Assembly (NCBI GenBank): GCA_951804985.1
Contig: OX638135.1
Coordinates: forward strand, 4,844,093 to 4,908,092
Length of the DNA: 64,000 nucleotides
Direction: 5' to 3'
Source of the DNA: Dryomyza anilis
Lineage: Eukaryota > Arthropoda > Insecta > Diptera > Dryomyzidae
The notes below the pieces were generated by a model. The model was not told where the DNA came from. It saw only the letters and a list, made by a program, of their open reading frames with translations, and ran no database searches. Positions 21,395 to 31,834 of this stretch are shown one piece after another (position 1 is the first letter of the stretch; every line of letters begins with the position of its first letter). The position numbers and the translations under genes were made by a program.

Positions 21395-22485
21395 TTCCTA
21401 TCAAATTGTAATGTAGACGATAAATAACTTTAATTCAAATTTCGATCCATTTGTATATAATGGATATCTCTTTAAAATGAGTTAAAAAGATAATTCCATT
21501 AGTATAAATATACTCAATTAAAATTTTAAAGAGAGTATATAAAATTTGACTCAAGAAAAAACTAAATAAAATTAAACATGTTTTAACATGTTCAATCATT
21601 AAAACTTATAGTATGTTGTTTAAAAATTGATCCCAATGGAGCATTATTGCTCCATGCAAATTTAAATAAAAATGATCCCAATGGAGTCTTATGGACCATT
21701 CATTCATATAAGCAAATTAAACGAATTAAATGACCATGACTTTGTAAAATAAAAATATACTACAATATCCATTATAGTAAAATTCACCTTGAATTAAATA
21801 TGTGTCAATGCATTAATGCAGAAGTGCATTTACCTGTTTACAACAAAAAAATTACCCACCAAAAAATATATGTCTAATAACAACATTCATTCATATAGCC
21901 ATGTTTTAAATTACAATCTTCGTTCCTCAACAAAGTTTTAAATTGAACCCTTTGTTCCTCAACTCTCTTGATGATCATGCAAAATAAATCATCAAGCATA
22001 AAACTGAAATTTTAATTGCTTCTATAACATATACAACAACAAAATTATTACGTACATATATCTACGTTTATAAATATTGCCATTAAAAATGCTTACTCCG
22101 AAATAATTATCCCAACAACAATATGAGTTGCAAATTTACTCTTTACGGCTGCATGCCTTCATATAATATATATGTATGTATCAACATTAACAACATATGT
22201 TAAAATGTCATCCCAATTGCTCCATGCCATTATAATGTATATAGTATACATATAATATACCTGAAATTATACTAACAACTACTCTGTTACAAAATGATCC
22301 CTATTGAAAACAATAACAACACCTCTGTTAAAAAATTATCCGAATTGAAATACACTAACAACTACTCTGTTAAAAAGTGATCCCTATTGAAAACAATAAC
22401 AACATCTCTGTTAAAAAATGCTCCTCATGGGGCCTTATGGCTCCATGGGTCCCCTTTGAGCCAGAACCGGCGCAAACGTACTACT
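21395..22485 (-). repeat. Right terminal inverted repeat of the Polinton
   Basis: Reverse complement of 9171-10260. Differences seen by eye are few (for example CACATT versus CACTTT in the second subrepeat, small indels near 21530 and 21915). The last 9 bp are CGTACTACT. No coding content kept in both copies. Confidence 0.93.
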
Positions 22486-22710
22486 CTCGTAACTATCTGC
22501 ATATATGTCATATTTAAAAAATATTAATAGTTTTACTGCAACTTTATTGAAAGTTATGGGATGTTGGAATATTTGCTACAAGGCGTAAATTTAAACAGAT
22601 AGTTGCAGCAATACTTTCATAAATATCTTATTTTCTTAGTGTACAGGAAGACCCGACTGATCTGCGCTCTTCAAATTGATTGCGAATTATCTGGAGTACA
22701 ACGAATTACG

Positions 22711-22776
<66 letters not shown>

Positions 22777-23372
22777 GTTTTCCTTTGGGTCAGATTACGT
22801 CCGACATTGCTTTGATATGTCTGTTCTAATTTCTGAATAAAATACGTCATCAATTCTGATTCACCTCGTTTTTGATTGGCTGATTTCAAAATATTTCTCG
22901 TTTCCGCTCTCTTTGTTTTGAACAAAATTTATCTCAGATTTAGTTTTGAAAAAGAGGTTAGATGTCTATGTCTTCTTTAATGTGAATTTGTTCCTCTTTT
23001 GATACCTAAATCTGAACCAATGGCGTACATTTTAGTCAGGGATGTCGTACGTTTGAGTACGAAAGAGTACGTAATTACGAAGGAACGCAACACTGGGATA
23101 TTGTGAGAATTTGCTATAGTAAAATAAGAATTCTTGTGGTAATTTTATCTGACGGCACTGATCGGCAGTGTTGCCGACACTGGTAGCTTTTTTAAAGCTA
23201 CGCAGTGTTTTCTCAGCTCCGCTCTTTACTATTCTGTACTGTGTTGTATTTTCAACTATGTTACGTCAAATCAATCATTTCCCTTTTCAACTTCAATTCA
23301 AGAGAGCATTAAAAAAATTGTTCTTTTCTTTGTTTCGTTTTAAACTATAAAATTTTAAGTTGGCGTTGACTA
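22486..23372. other. Intergenic stretch with an AT microsatellite and dispersed repeats
   Basis: 22713-22773 is a pure (AT)n run of about 30 units. 22840-23000 (CACCTCGTTTTTGATTGGCTGATTT..) is a relative of 27590-27720. 23205-23340 (CAGCTCCGCTC.., TCAACTTCAATTCAAGAGAGC) is a relative of 5815-5930 and 29645-29740. No gene. Confidence 0.6.
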
Positions 23373-24450
23373 CACACAGAAAACATATTGTTGCGGCAAC
23401 AAACTAAAGTGCCCTACCGAATTATTCGGTTGAGGAGGCTGTACCAACCTCCTAGTCAGCAAGAATGAGATTGTGCTAACCTCCTTGTCAGCAAGCATGA
23501 GGTTGTGCCAACCTCCTATTCAGCAAGCTTGATGTTGTTTAAACCTCCAAGTCAGAAAGCATGCCGAAAACTCCAATTGAAATTTTATTTTAAGATTTTT
23601 TTATATATAAAACTTATTTATGTAAAGTTTTCTATATGTATTTTTGATGCGTAAATATGTCACGCACACAATTTCAAAAAATATATCTGAACATTCCTGT
23701 TCCCTGAAAAATAAAAACAGTATGAAAACACATTTAATATTTTATTTCATCATAATTAAGCAAAATAAAAAACTATTTATAATGCCACATATGGTCACAT
23801 ATTTTTATATATTTTTTTTATATTTCACTAGCTAAACAGCAATTTGTATTAAATTCATCCATTATTTTATTAATATTCTTATATTTATCTCGAATTTTCA
23901 CTTAATTAATTAATTTCCTATTTTTTGCCATTTGTGAAAATTTTTGACTTTTATTTATTTATTTCGGCATGTATCCATTACGGCATGTATTCCAATGCCC
24001 GATTTACATTGTATCTTCTGTGAGTCTCACTGTATCTCCTAGGGTTGCATTTTTTTTAATTTTCATATAAAAATAGCAGTTTTTTCAAAAAAAAAAAGGA
24101 GATACAGTGAGACTCACAGAAGATACAATGTAAATCGGGCATAAGAAACTGGCAAGAAACTAGCAACCGAACTGCTGATAGACATGAGGCTGCCGTTTGT
24201 CATTTATTTTGTTGATACAGTAACTCAGTTTCCGTAACAAATGCACAAACGTCAAATTTTGGCAGAATGAAATCATGCATATGCAGCCCATTTCGTTCGA
24301 ATAAATTGCAAGAAATATCCGTCAACCATCAGATGAAACTAATTATATTTCATTTGCGACGCCACGACATAGACTGTAGCTGCAGCTATAGTCTGCCTTT
24401 CGCTACAATTTAAAAACGCAATCCATCTTTTTTTTATTATTTTACTGACG
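23373..24450 (-). mobile_element. DNA element E, left copy (inverted relative to the next)
   Basis: Starts CACACAGAAAACATATTGTTGC. The first part and the last part of the neighbouring copy are inverted (CCTACCGAATTATTCGGTT against AACCGAATGATTCGGTAGG). Also inverted are the CTGTTCCCTGAAAAATAAAA block and the GCACAAACGTCAAATTTTG block. A 32-bp unit (GAG.TTGTGC.AACCTCC..GTCAGCAAGCAT) is tandemly repeated four times at 23435-23562. A complete MITE is inserted at 23995-24142. No protein coding. Confidence 0.6.
23995..24142. mobile_element. MITE with 45-bp TIRs (complete copy)
   Basis: Ends ATGCCCGATTTACATTGTAT.. and ..ATACAATGTAAATCGGGCAT are perfect inverted copies, continuing through TCTTCTGTGAGTCTCACTGT and TCTCC. 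Centre is A/T-rich. Further copies lie at 30858-30998, 30998-31115, 51404-51541 and 51541-51660, with single ends at 28376-28440 and 29600-29636. No coding capacity; TIRs alone suggest mobilisation in trans. Confidence 0.8.
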
Positions 24451-24452
24451 TG

Positions 24453-25307
24453 TACACACAGAAAAATCCTCTTTTGGCATGAGGTTAATTGAACCAACGT
24501 TTCAGTGTTGTAACCTCATGTCATTAAAATAAACGTACCATTTTTTACTCTAACCAAAAGTTAGTCCGCGCAACTGCACGTTCGGTTGTCGTAACGTAAT
24601 GATTGCATTGTGCATTCTGTCAAAATTTGACGTTTGTGCATTGTTTCGGCAACTGACTACGTTATTGTATCAACAAAATAAATAACAAACGGCAACCTCA
24701 TGTCTATCAGCAGTTCGGTTGCCAGTTTCTTGGCAAAAAATTATTAAATGCAGAAATAAAAAAACGTCAAAAATTTTCACATAACGAAAACAATAGGAAA
24801 TTCATTAATTAAGTTACATTGTGAAATAAATATGCAAATATTAAAAAATTGCCCCATTAGCTAGTAACATTCATATAATATAAATAAAAATATGTAACCA
24901 TATGTGCCAATAGAAATAGTTTCAGTATTTTTTGGTTATGAGGAAATAAAAATAAATACATGCAGATACATGTATCTTTTCATACTGTTTTTATTTTTCA
25001 GGGATCATGAATTAGTAGTTATACTTCTAAATTGTGTGGGCGACATATTTACGCAACTATAATACATATAGAATACATAAGTGTTAAATACATAAATAAC
25101 TTTGTTATAATAAAATTTCAATTGGAGTTTTAGATCACAGAATTGGAAGTTACCACAACCTAATGATCACAAACCATGTTTACTGATTTGGAGGTTGCCC
25201 CAACCGAATTAGGAGGTCGTTTCAACTACCATACCAGTTGTTGCTATAACCGAATGATTCGGTAGGACAAAGTAGTTGGTTGCCGCAACAAATCAGGTTT
25301 CTGTGTG
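24453..25307 (+). mobile_element. DNA element E, right copy (complete, 855 bp)
   Basis: Both ends carry the same short terminal repeat, CACACAGAAA at 24453 and its complement TTTCTGTGTG ending 25307. Its interior is the reverse complement of the left copy. Non-autonomous; superfamily not assigned. Confidence 0.55.
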
Positions 25308-25740
25308 CAATGTATCGTCCACAGCGTCAGTCGATGCATCTATGTGCGAGGTCGTTATGCTAGACACGACAATAAAGCAGCGCTGGTGGCTGCTGAAGTC
25401 TTACTGTGGCGTCTTTGTTATATGTCAAGCTCGCGTAAGTGTACATTTTTAATTATTTAATTAGTTTTTTAATTATGCATTCTTCCCTAGTCTTGAGCCT
25501 AAAACGGCTGTTTCACAAGATGTCGATAACCCGGATGATTTCCCATTCAAATATTTCTGGTCCACAATATAAACAGCACTAAGTCAGCAAATATATCCGA
25601 CATCATTTGGCCACGTACAGCGTGGAGACAACCACAAAGCCCAAAAGAAGCTCGTTAACGCCTTCGTCACGACAGAACTCACGTAACGAAGAATCAAAGA
25701 AGCTGAAGAGGTGCAAGAAAAGTAGGATTTGCAATTAAAA
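25308..25740 (+). other. Possible two-exon gene fragment, unidentified
   Basis: Directly after element E a frame reads ARHDNKAALVAAEVLLWRLC up to a GTAAGT donor at 25434. After an AG at 25489-25490 it can continue through LKRLFHKMSITRM, with one TAA, to a basic C-terminus (SRQNSRNEESKKLKRCKK) and a stop at 25738. A second frame of the downstream part is also open (QKKLVNAFVTTE), so the choice is uncertain. I recognise no family. It may be a broken host gene end or chance. Confidence 0.25.
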
Positions 25741-26424
25741 TTTAATTGATTGACAGCCTTATGCTGTACGTCGTCGATCGACGAAAATCGTCCAGAATTT
25801 GTCTGACTTTCGTGTTAGAAAGTCTTTTGTATGCTGTATTGCACAGCGTCTCACAATGTGCCGACAAAACGTAAGAAATCAAATTGTGCGTATGCTGTGT
25901 GTCGCAAACGAACGATTTCCACGTCAAAATCGACGATAGCTTCCTAGATATCGTCTATAATTATTCGTGGTCCAAAAATAAATTTAAAAATGTCACGCCC
26001 TCTTAAGTGATTCTAACGACACACATTTTTTTTGCAATTTGATCCACTGGCACCCAACAAAAATCAATAACTGACCGACGCAACTCGTTTCAACAAGTAC
26101 TTTTTTGGATATTGCCAAAAATGTACCAAGAATAAAAAATAAAAAGACAGTACTATGCGCAAAAATGAACTATGTGTGATTGAAAAAAAAAATACCAAAA
26201 GGTCTCATGGTTTCCTCCAAAATAAAAAAAGAATAACTGTTTTGGTTGATATTCAGTTCTCTATTTTTATGCGTTACACGCCCAAGTAACAATTTACTGG
26301 AGAGCATCATTTTCTAGCTAGTTTTTAGTCAGAGAATGACGTGGCAGAACTGGATAGAAAAATGTGCGCATTACTAGCTACTGTCTGGTGGGATTGTGTT
26401 GGGGATGTAAAGAGGCAAAACTAG
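25741..26424. other. No gene seen
   Basis: AT-rich, with a short self-complementary area near 25760-25900 (GCTGTATTGCACAGC). No supported frame. Confidence 0.4.
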
Positions 26425-27118
26425 TTAGAACCAGTTGGGAAGGTTAGATCACATGGGAAATTTTAAAGTAGGTGTAATTATGATAGTTAGGATTATCAAA
26501 ATTATAGTCGGTCTAAGCCTACTATAAATACCCTACACATATGTGTGGTTACCATTCAAAGTGATATATAGGTCACCAGGGTATACGAATCCTGAAAATA
26601 ACAACAAACATTCAATCGCTGAAGAATTTCCATTCATTTGATACCCATATTTACAAATGGGTAGGTGTACCGAGTTTCGATTTTTTTTTTTTGTGAACCA
26701 CAAGTCTTTTCGCCGCAAAACATTATTATCATGTATTTGAGCATGATATCAATATATATTTGACCAAAAAAGTTTACCTAAGCACGTATACATAAAAATT
26801 GATCTTTATATGTACATTTTATATGAGGTATTTGAACATAAGTGGTCGGATCATAGGTCGCACATATATATATTAGTATATTAGTAATCTAAGTTATAAG
26901 TTTCATTTATCTAGCTCTTCAATTTTAAAAGTAGTAGGGATTTCAACAGACAGACAGACAGACAGACGGACAGACAGACGGACATCGCTAAATCGACTCA
27001 GGAGGTCATGCTGATCAAGAATATATATACTTTTCCATACCGGAGATGCTTCCTTCTGGGTGTTACAAACGGCGTACCAAACTGAATATACCCTTTCACT
27101 CTTAGTGTAGGGTATAAA
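26425..27118 (-). repeat. Dispersed fly repeat with CTGTCTGTCTG stretch (copy 2, inverted)
   Basis: Reverse complement of 7556-8205. It runs from GGGAAGGTTAGATCACATGGG through TATGATAGTTAGGATTATC, ACACATATGTGTGG and the CAGACAGACAG tract to CACTCTTAGTGTAGGG. The two copies lie 19 kb apart in opposite orientation. Confidence 0.7.
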
Positions 27119-28140
27119 AAGAGTGATCAATTCAAGAAGTTTTATTGCAAAAATTCTTTTTAGTAAAAATCACTCTTACATGAAAATATATATTGTTTTT
27201 ATTAATTATTGAATTTTTGCAAGTTTGCAACTCTACTCAACACTGTTTTAGTAATGTTTGTTTATTTTGCCGCGTTTTTTCAGAATATCAAATGTTATTT
27301 AAATTTCTTGATCCACGCAATATTTAAAAGTTTATTAAAAGTTTTTTTTTGTCAGCAGTGTTATGTTAATGCGAAATCATAAACAAATATGAGGCTGGAG
27401 TAATCGACTCAAATTTGCAACATGAGACCAAATCACATCTGGGATGTCATAGACGGCCCGTCGTTTTGGGGAAACAAGTTATAATCAATTGAAAGGATCT
27501 TCCTATCTTTCGCAGTCAAACTTTCGCAGTCAAACTTCGCAGTCAAACTACAACGGAACTCGGAAAAGTCTGATCAAAATGCGTCATCAGCTTTGTTTGA
27601 CCTCGTTTCTGATTGACTGATTTTTAATTTTTGTTCGTTTTTGCTCTGTGTTTTTTGTACGTAACTTCTCTCAGACATACTTCAGAAAAATAGGTGAGAT
27701 TTCTATGTCGCGTTAAGTCCGTTACAGCACATATTTAATTCGAAAATCTGATCGTAAAGATTTCGTAATTACGAACGAACGCAGCAATGGGTAGCCTTAT
27801 TTTTACTTTTAAAATTTTTGAGCTAATTTATTTAGCCTTTTTTTAGACTTTTTTAAATTAAATCTAAATAAAATTAAGTAAATGATAGAAATTTCCATAA
27901 AGAATTGAAAATTTAAAAAAAAATTTAATTCATAACAAATATAAATGAAATTTTTTAAAATGGAAATATTTTTAAAAGTTTATTTTATTGAAAGATAAAT
28001 TTTTTAATTAAAATTTTAATATTAAGAAAAACTTACATTTATTTATTGACTTTTTATTGGAAATTGTAATTTTAGTGAAAATATTTAAATTATGATATTT
28101 TTGTTAAACAGAAATATTATATTGGTTTTTTCTAATAATA
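27119..28140. other. AT-rich stretch with one dispersed repeat
   Basis: 27580-27720 (GCGTCATCAGCTTTG..CTGATTGACTGATTT..CTCAGACATA..GGTGAGATTTCTATGTC) belongs to the same family as 22840-23000 and as part of the 3-kb unit (for example 34225-34310). The rest is A/T-rich without a gene. Confidence 0.5.
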
Positions 28141-28440
28141 TTTTTAGGGTGAGTGCGAGTTTGACTAAATTGCTGACTAAACTAAATTGTACGAGTTTTT
28201 ATTCCACCGCCATTCGGTAACCGGTAATTGTTTAACTCTTTAATAAATCGATTATCATATCTCTGTTGGCTGTCTTCCAATTTAGTTCAATTTAGTTTTC
28301 TCGAAAATTTGCTAAATTGAAAAGTAAACGCTGCATTACCGACAAAAATTAGTTTAATCAGCAATTTATGCCCGATTTATGCCCGATTTACATTGTATCT
28401 TCTGTGACTCTCACTGTATCTCCTAGGGTTGCATATTTTC
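28141..28440. repeat. Diverged copy of TIR element W joined to one MITE end
   Basis: GTTTGACTAAATTGCTGACT and AACCGGTAATTGTT match the left part of element W at 31835. From 28376 a single end of the GCCCGATTTACATTG MITE follows, preceded by a duplicated TTTATGCCCG. Confidence 0.5.
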
Positions 28441-29300
28441 AAAAAAAAAATATTTCTGCCTTATTTCTTACTACGGAATGCAATCGTGTAAAGCCAAATC
28501 AACTGTTTTCATTATCCTCTTCTTTCGGTGAGAGCATTGTTTTGTAGTTTACTTTGTTGTTTGTTTGTGAAAGCGTCAAATGAAAATAAATCATTTTATT
28601 TAAAATGGCCGTTCGCTGCAGTCTCTAGCGAATTTATATGTAAGTAATAATAAGCATTTAATTTGATTTATATTTAAATATATTTATAGTGTTATTGAAC
28701 GTTCCGCCGTAGAGCGGAGAATGTTTTCGGGATAATTTACGCCATTAATTGCGCGCTTCAGCTGCAGCGTTCTTGAGTGACGAAGACACGCACAAGCTAC
28801 ATAAAAAGTGCATAAATAGTTAAAAAATGTTTATGCTATATTATAACTCTTCATTATTAATATTTTTCATCTGAAAATTATATGAAAACCTGCCCGAAGA
28901 ACCTTTGCCAAGCAATTCTCCCAATGCGAATTCGCATTGGGAGAATTTCGCAAATTTGCGCTGAATGGCAGGTCGTATATTTGCTGCTGCTGCGAAGGAT
29001 GATGTTCATCGACATGCTGGAGCAACTCTCATTGTCGCGTAGCGTGTGTTTAGTAAGCAACGGTGTTTACAACGTTCGAATGTGTTGTGGCCAGCGACGG
29101 TGGTTGCTGAACACCCGACATGTCCACATGTGAACAGTTGCGACCGACCTGCAGCGGAACGTGATCCACCCTCAGCGATAGTAATTTAAAAAAACCTAAA
29201 TTTCCCAAAATAATTTACTGTAAATTCTTAATAAAAAAAAATTAAAAATCATAACCATTGAATTTGTTGTCATTTGTAATTCCTTCATTCCACAGGAATT
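28441..29300. other. No gene seen; contains a 34-bp palindrome
   Basis: Two short overlapping frames on opposite strands around 28880-29130 exist only because of the palindrome and show no family features. The GC content is locally higher at 28690-29150 than around it, which may mean an old exon or regulatory stretch, but nothing can be named. Confidence 0.35.
28914..28947. repeat. Perfect 34-bp palindrome
   Basis: AATTCTCCCAATGCGAA followed by its exact reverse complement, centred on GAATTC, with no spacer. Not part of any repeat family seen elsewhere in the window. Confidence 0.9.
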
Positions 29301-29640
29301 AACTCAGAATTGGCAGTCGTTTCTGACATTCTATTCCGATTGAAATTACGTCAGAAAAAGAGAGAGCAAAAGAAAACGAAAAAGAGTTTGGTGAGATTTG
29401 GTTGCTTAAAATGGTGTAGAAAGAGAGCAGCAATTCCGTTGGAAATCGATGTCACCTTTAGTCGTCTGTAGCGGCTAATCAAAACGGAATTCTTAGCAGA
29501 GTTTCGTGAAGGTAGTTAGAAAGCTCCTATTATTTAAATAGAAAGGGGAACTAATTCCTTAGGAACACGTCACTGGGTATTTTTGCATGAACATTTTAAA
29601 AAATGCAACCCTAGGAGATACAGTGAGACTCACACCCAGT
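29300..29640. repeat. Dispersed repeat plus one MITE end
   Basis: 29300-29575 is related to 5450-5665. 29600-29636 is a single end of the 45-bp-TIR MITE (AACCCTAGGAGATACAGTGAG). The family continues at 29637 with CCCAGTGTGACTTCAGCTCC, so the MITE probably sits inside this element. Confidence 0.5.
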
Positions 29641-30630
29641 GTGACTTCAGCTCCGCTCTGATTTTTCTCGTTCAAAAATTATATGTCAAATCAATCGCTT
29701 CCTCTTTCAACTTTCTCTGAAGAGAACATTTTTGAAAAATGGATGCCGATTGTTTCTCATTTGTTTTGTTCTTCGTTTTCAAATCGCATAAAATGAAAAA
29801 GTTTTCATAGACTAAAATGTCAAAAAGAAAAAAAATTCAATTTTCGTGAGACAGACAATAAATTGTACAAATTGGAATTGTATGTTTAAATTATAATTGC
29901 GGCGGTGTCCAGCGTCTATACTGAAGGAACCAAATTGTGGGACTATGCGGTAAGTACTATTTTTTGTCTGAAATTATAATTTAAATGCACTTCTTATTTG
30001 GTTCACTTTTATTATGTATGTGGTTATGAAGACGTGGTAGTGAGTGTAGCATATGGCCTCCAAAAGCAGCAGCCCATAGGCAGCACCATCTTTAGCAATA
30101 AAAACACCCCACAATGCATTGTCGCTAAGCAATGGTAGCAAACGCAAAATTGGCAGCTGCCGCCGGGAAAACTCCGGAATAACAATAGACAATAGTCAAG
30201 CGTAACCTGGAGTTGGGCACCGATCGGCATTACCCTCGTACGGGCTGCATAAAAAATGTTTCTCATCGTAAAAGTCCTATGGCCGACACATGCTCGACGA
30301 ACATGGGATGACCAATGCCGTGGAAATTTAGATCAAGAACTCGCCAAGTTTCACCACTGGTAATTGGTGCAGCATACATTTCACATTTATATACAATAAT
30401 ATATTTCTGATTTGTCCTAGACCACACATGGTGCTAACTGGTGTAGTACCGCGAGAAAAAACACATTCGCTAATGTCGACAGGACCTTTTGCGAAAACAA
30501 CGAGATGCTTCAAATCAAAGTGTAATACTTCAGCGTCAATACCTCGCTCGAGAACGAGGAGTATTCGCGCATGCTTCAAGCATCGACATCTAGGAATAGA
30601 AGCTCGCTACAAGGCGAGTCGAATCATTTT
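29640..30630 (+). repeat. Segment S1 (first copy), with exon-like remains
   Basis: Nearly identical to 54515-55510. The plus strand shows exon-like pieces: YTEGTKLWDYA up to a GTAAGT donor at 29951; after a possible acceptor at 30047-30048 a frame with IGSTIFSNKNT; an open piece LDQELAKFHHW; and near the end LENEEYSRML and GESNRFPETFYSLK. Stops and frame changes separate them. This could be the 3' half of a duplicated host gene; I cannot name it. The copy is cut at about 30630, where S2 begins. Confidence 0.6.
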
Positions 30631-30857
30631 AAATGATTGAAAAAATATTTTTGCAATCTAAATCTGATTTGTGTTTATAAATATTTGAGTTAAAATGTCA
30701 TCGAATGTCATCGATAACTTAGGCAGCGCAAATGTAGCGTAAAAATTTCATGCTGGAAAAAATGGGGACCGCTCACTAAACATGTTGAGGGTTAGCATAC
30801 CATTCAAGCTGAAAATGCTCAACAGCTCCACAACTGCTGAGGTCGCTGAATGCAGCC

Positions 30858-31115
30858 ATTGTATCTTCTGTGAGTCTCACTGTGTCTCCTACGGTTGAAT
30901 TTTTTTAAATTTTCATATAAAATAGTATTTTTTTTTGAAAAAATGCACGCCAAAGAGATACAGTGAGACTCACAGAAGATACAATGTAAATCGGGCATTA
31001 CATTGTATCTTCTGTGAGTCTCACTGTATCTCCTACGGTTGCATTTTTTCAAAAAAAAATTCTATTTTTGTATGTAAAATTAAAAAAGTTGCAACCCTAG
31101 GAGATACAGTGAGAC
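30858..31115. mobile_element. Two MITEs of the GCCCGATTTACATTG family in tandem
   Basis: First copy 30858-30998, second 30998-31115. They abut tail to head, sharing the GGGCATTACATTG junction. The second lacks its outer right end (stops after GATACAGTGAGAC). Confidence 0.75.
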
Positions 31116-31124
31116 AGTGTTCTC

Positions 31125-31740
31125 ATTCTACTCCGATCGGAGTAGATCTACTCAATTTAATATTTGTTTTTAAAATTACTCCTCTACTACGGTAGTAGCA
31201 TTTTCTACTCTTTTCTCACAATTTTCTACTCCCTTTGCAAAAATTGCTTACATTTCGTTAATTTGATTAGAACAATTTTTTGCACTTCAAAAAAATTGTC
31301 AATATTATAATTTTCCTAATAACTATGATCAATTATCTGTAAAATAAATTTAATATATTTTCCATAGTCTTAAAATTGTAGAAGTTATAATTAAATATAC
31401 GTTTGTATCAACTTTTATAAATACAATTTTTAAAACACCAAGCATTTCATTGGGTGTTCCAGAAGCACCCCAACTCTAGAACAGACCACCCTGTACACAT
31501 CAGCATTATATAAAATCCATAAAACAGGAATGAATAAAAATGCTAAAAATTAACAAATCCATTAATTTATTTGAAATCTAATACAATAATGGATATTTCT
31601 ACTCCATTTGCATTATATTTACTCCTATATTTAGTTTTCTACTCCTTTTACATCTAATGTACCTCATTTTGCAATATTTTCAATTCTACTCCCTTTTACT
31701 CATTTCTACTCCACAAAATTTTCAAATCTACTCCTTTTGC
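31125..31740. repeat. CTACTCC-rich block (first copy)
   Basis: TCTACTCC or close variants recur about ten times in roughly 600 bp, beginning with a palindrome CTACTCCGATCGGAGTAG and ending TCTACTCCTTTTGC. Between the motifs is plain A/T-rich DNA. Repeated at 51672-52282. Meaning unknown. Confidence 0.6.
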
Positions 31741-31834
31741 ATTGGCGAAAGATGTAAACGCTGCAGTGAGACCATAGTTGCCAATCTATATACACAAAAA
31801 ATGAAATAAAATACCTTTTTCCCATACGACCTAT

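Larger units (their letters stand above)
9171..22485. mobile_element. Polinton/Maverick (adintovirus-like) self-synthesising DNA element, 13.3 kb, decayed
   Basis: The ends AGTAGTACG.. / ..CGTACTACT bound about 1.09-kb inverted repeats. Inside is the full Polinton set: protein-primed PolB, retroviral-type integrase with chromodomain, FtsK/HerA-type packaging ATPase, adenain-like cysteine protease, penton-like minor capsid, double-jelly-roll major capsid, pVI-like protein and small conserved genes. Arrangement: left-end small gene (+), zinc-finger gene (-), PolB (+), three genes on (-) ending in the ATPase, then integrase, penton, pVI-like, MCP, protease (+), and a right-end small gene (-). 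The usual 6-bp target duplication is not found: the flanks are TGGCAA on the left and CTCGTA on the right. Most core genes are interrupted. Confidence 0.93.

Noticed and set aside
22603..22925. Frames with long (IY)n runs
   Set aside because: Translations of the AT microsatellite.
28878..29133. Overlapping frames on both strands
   Set aside because: They owe their shared sequence to the 34-bp palindrome and show no domain.
29974..30579. Minus-strand frames of 72, 80 and 83 codons in S1 (also in S1')
   Set aside because: Plus-strand splice-site and stop context fits better, the minus frames overlap each other, and no family is recognised.
23998..31100. Possible CRISPR-like or tRNA/rRNA features from repeated short motifs
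   Set aside because: The repeats are MITE TIRs with inverted symmetry and no regular spacers. I found no tRNA or rRNA sequence by eye.
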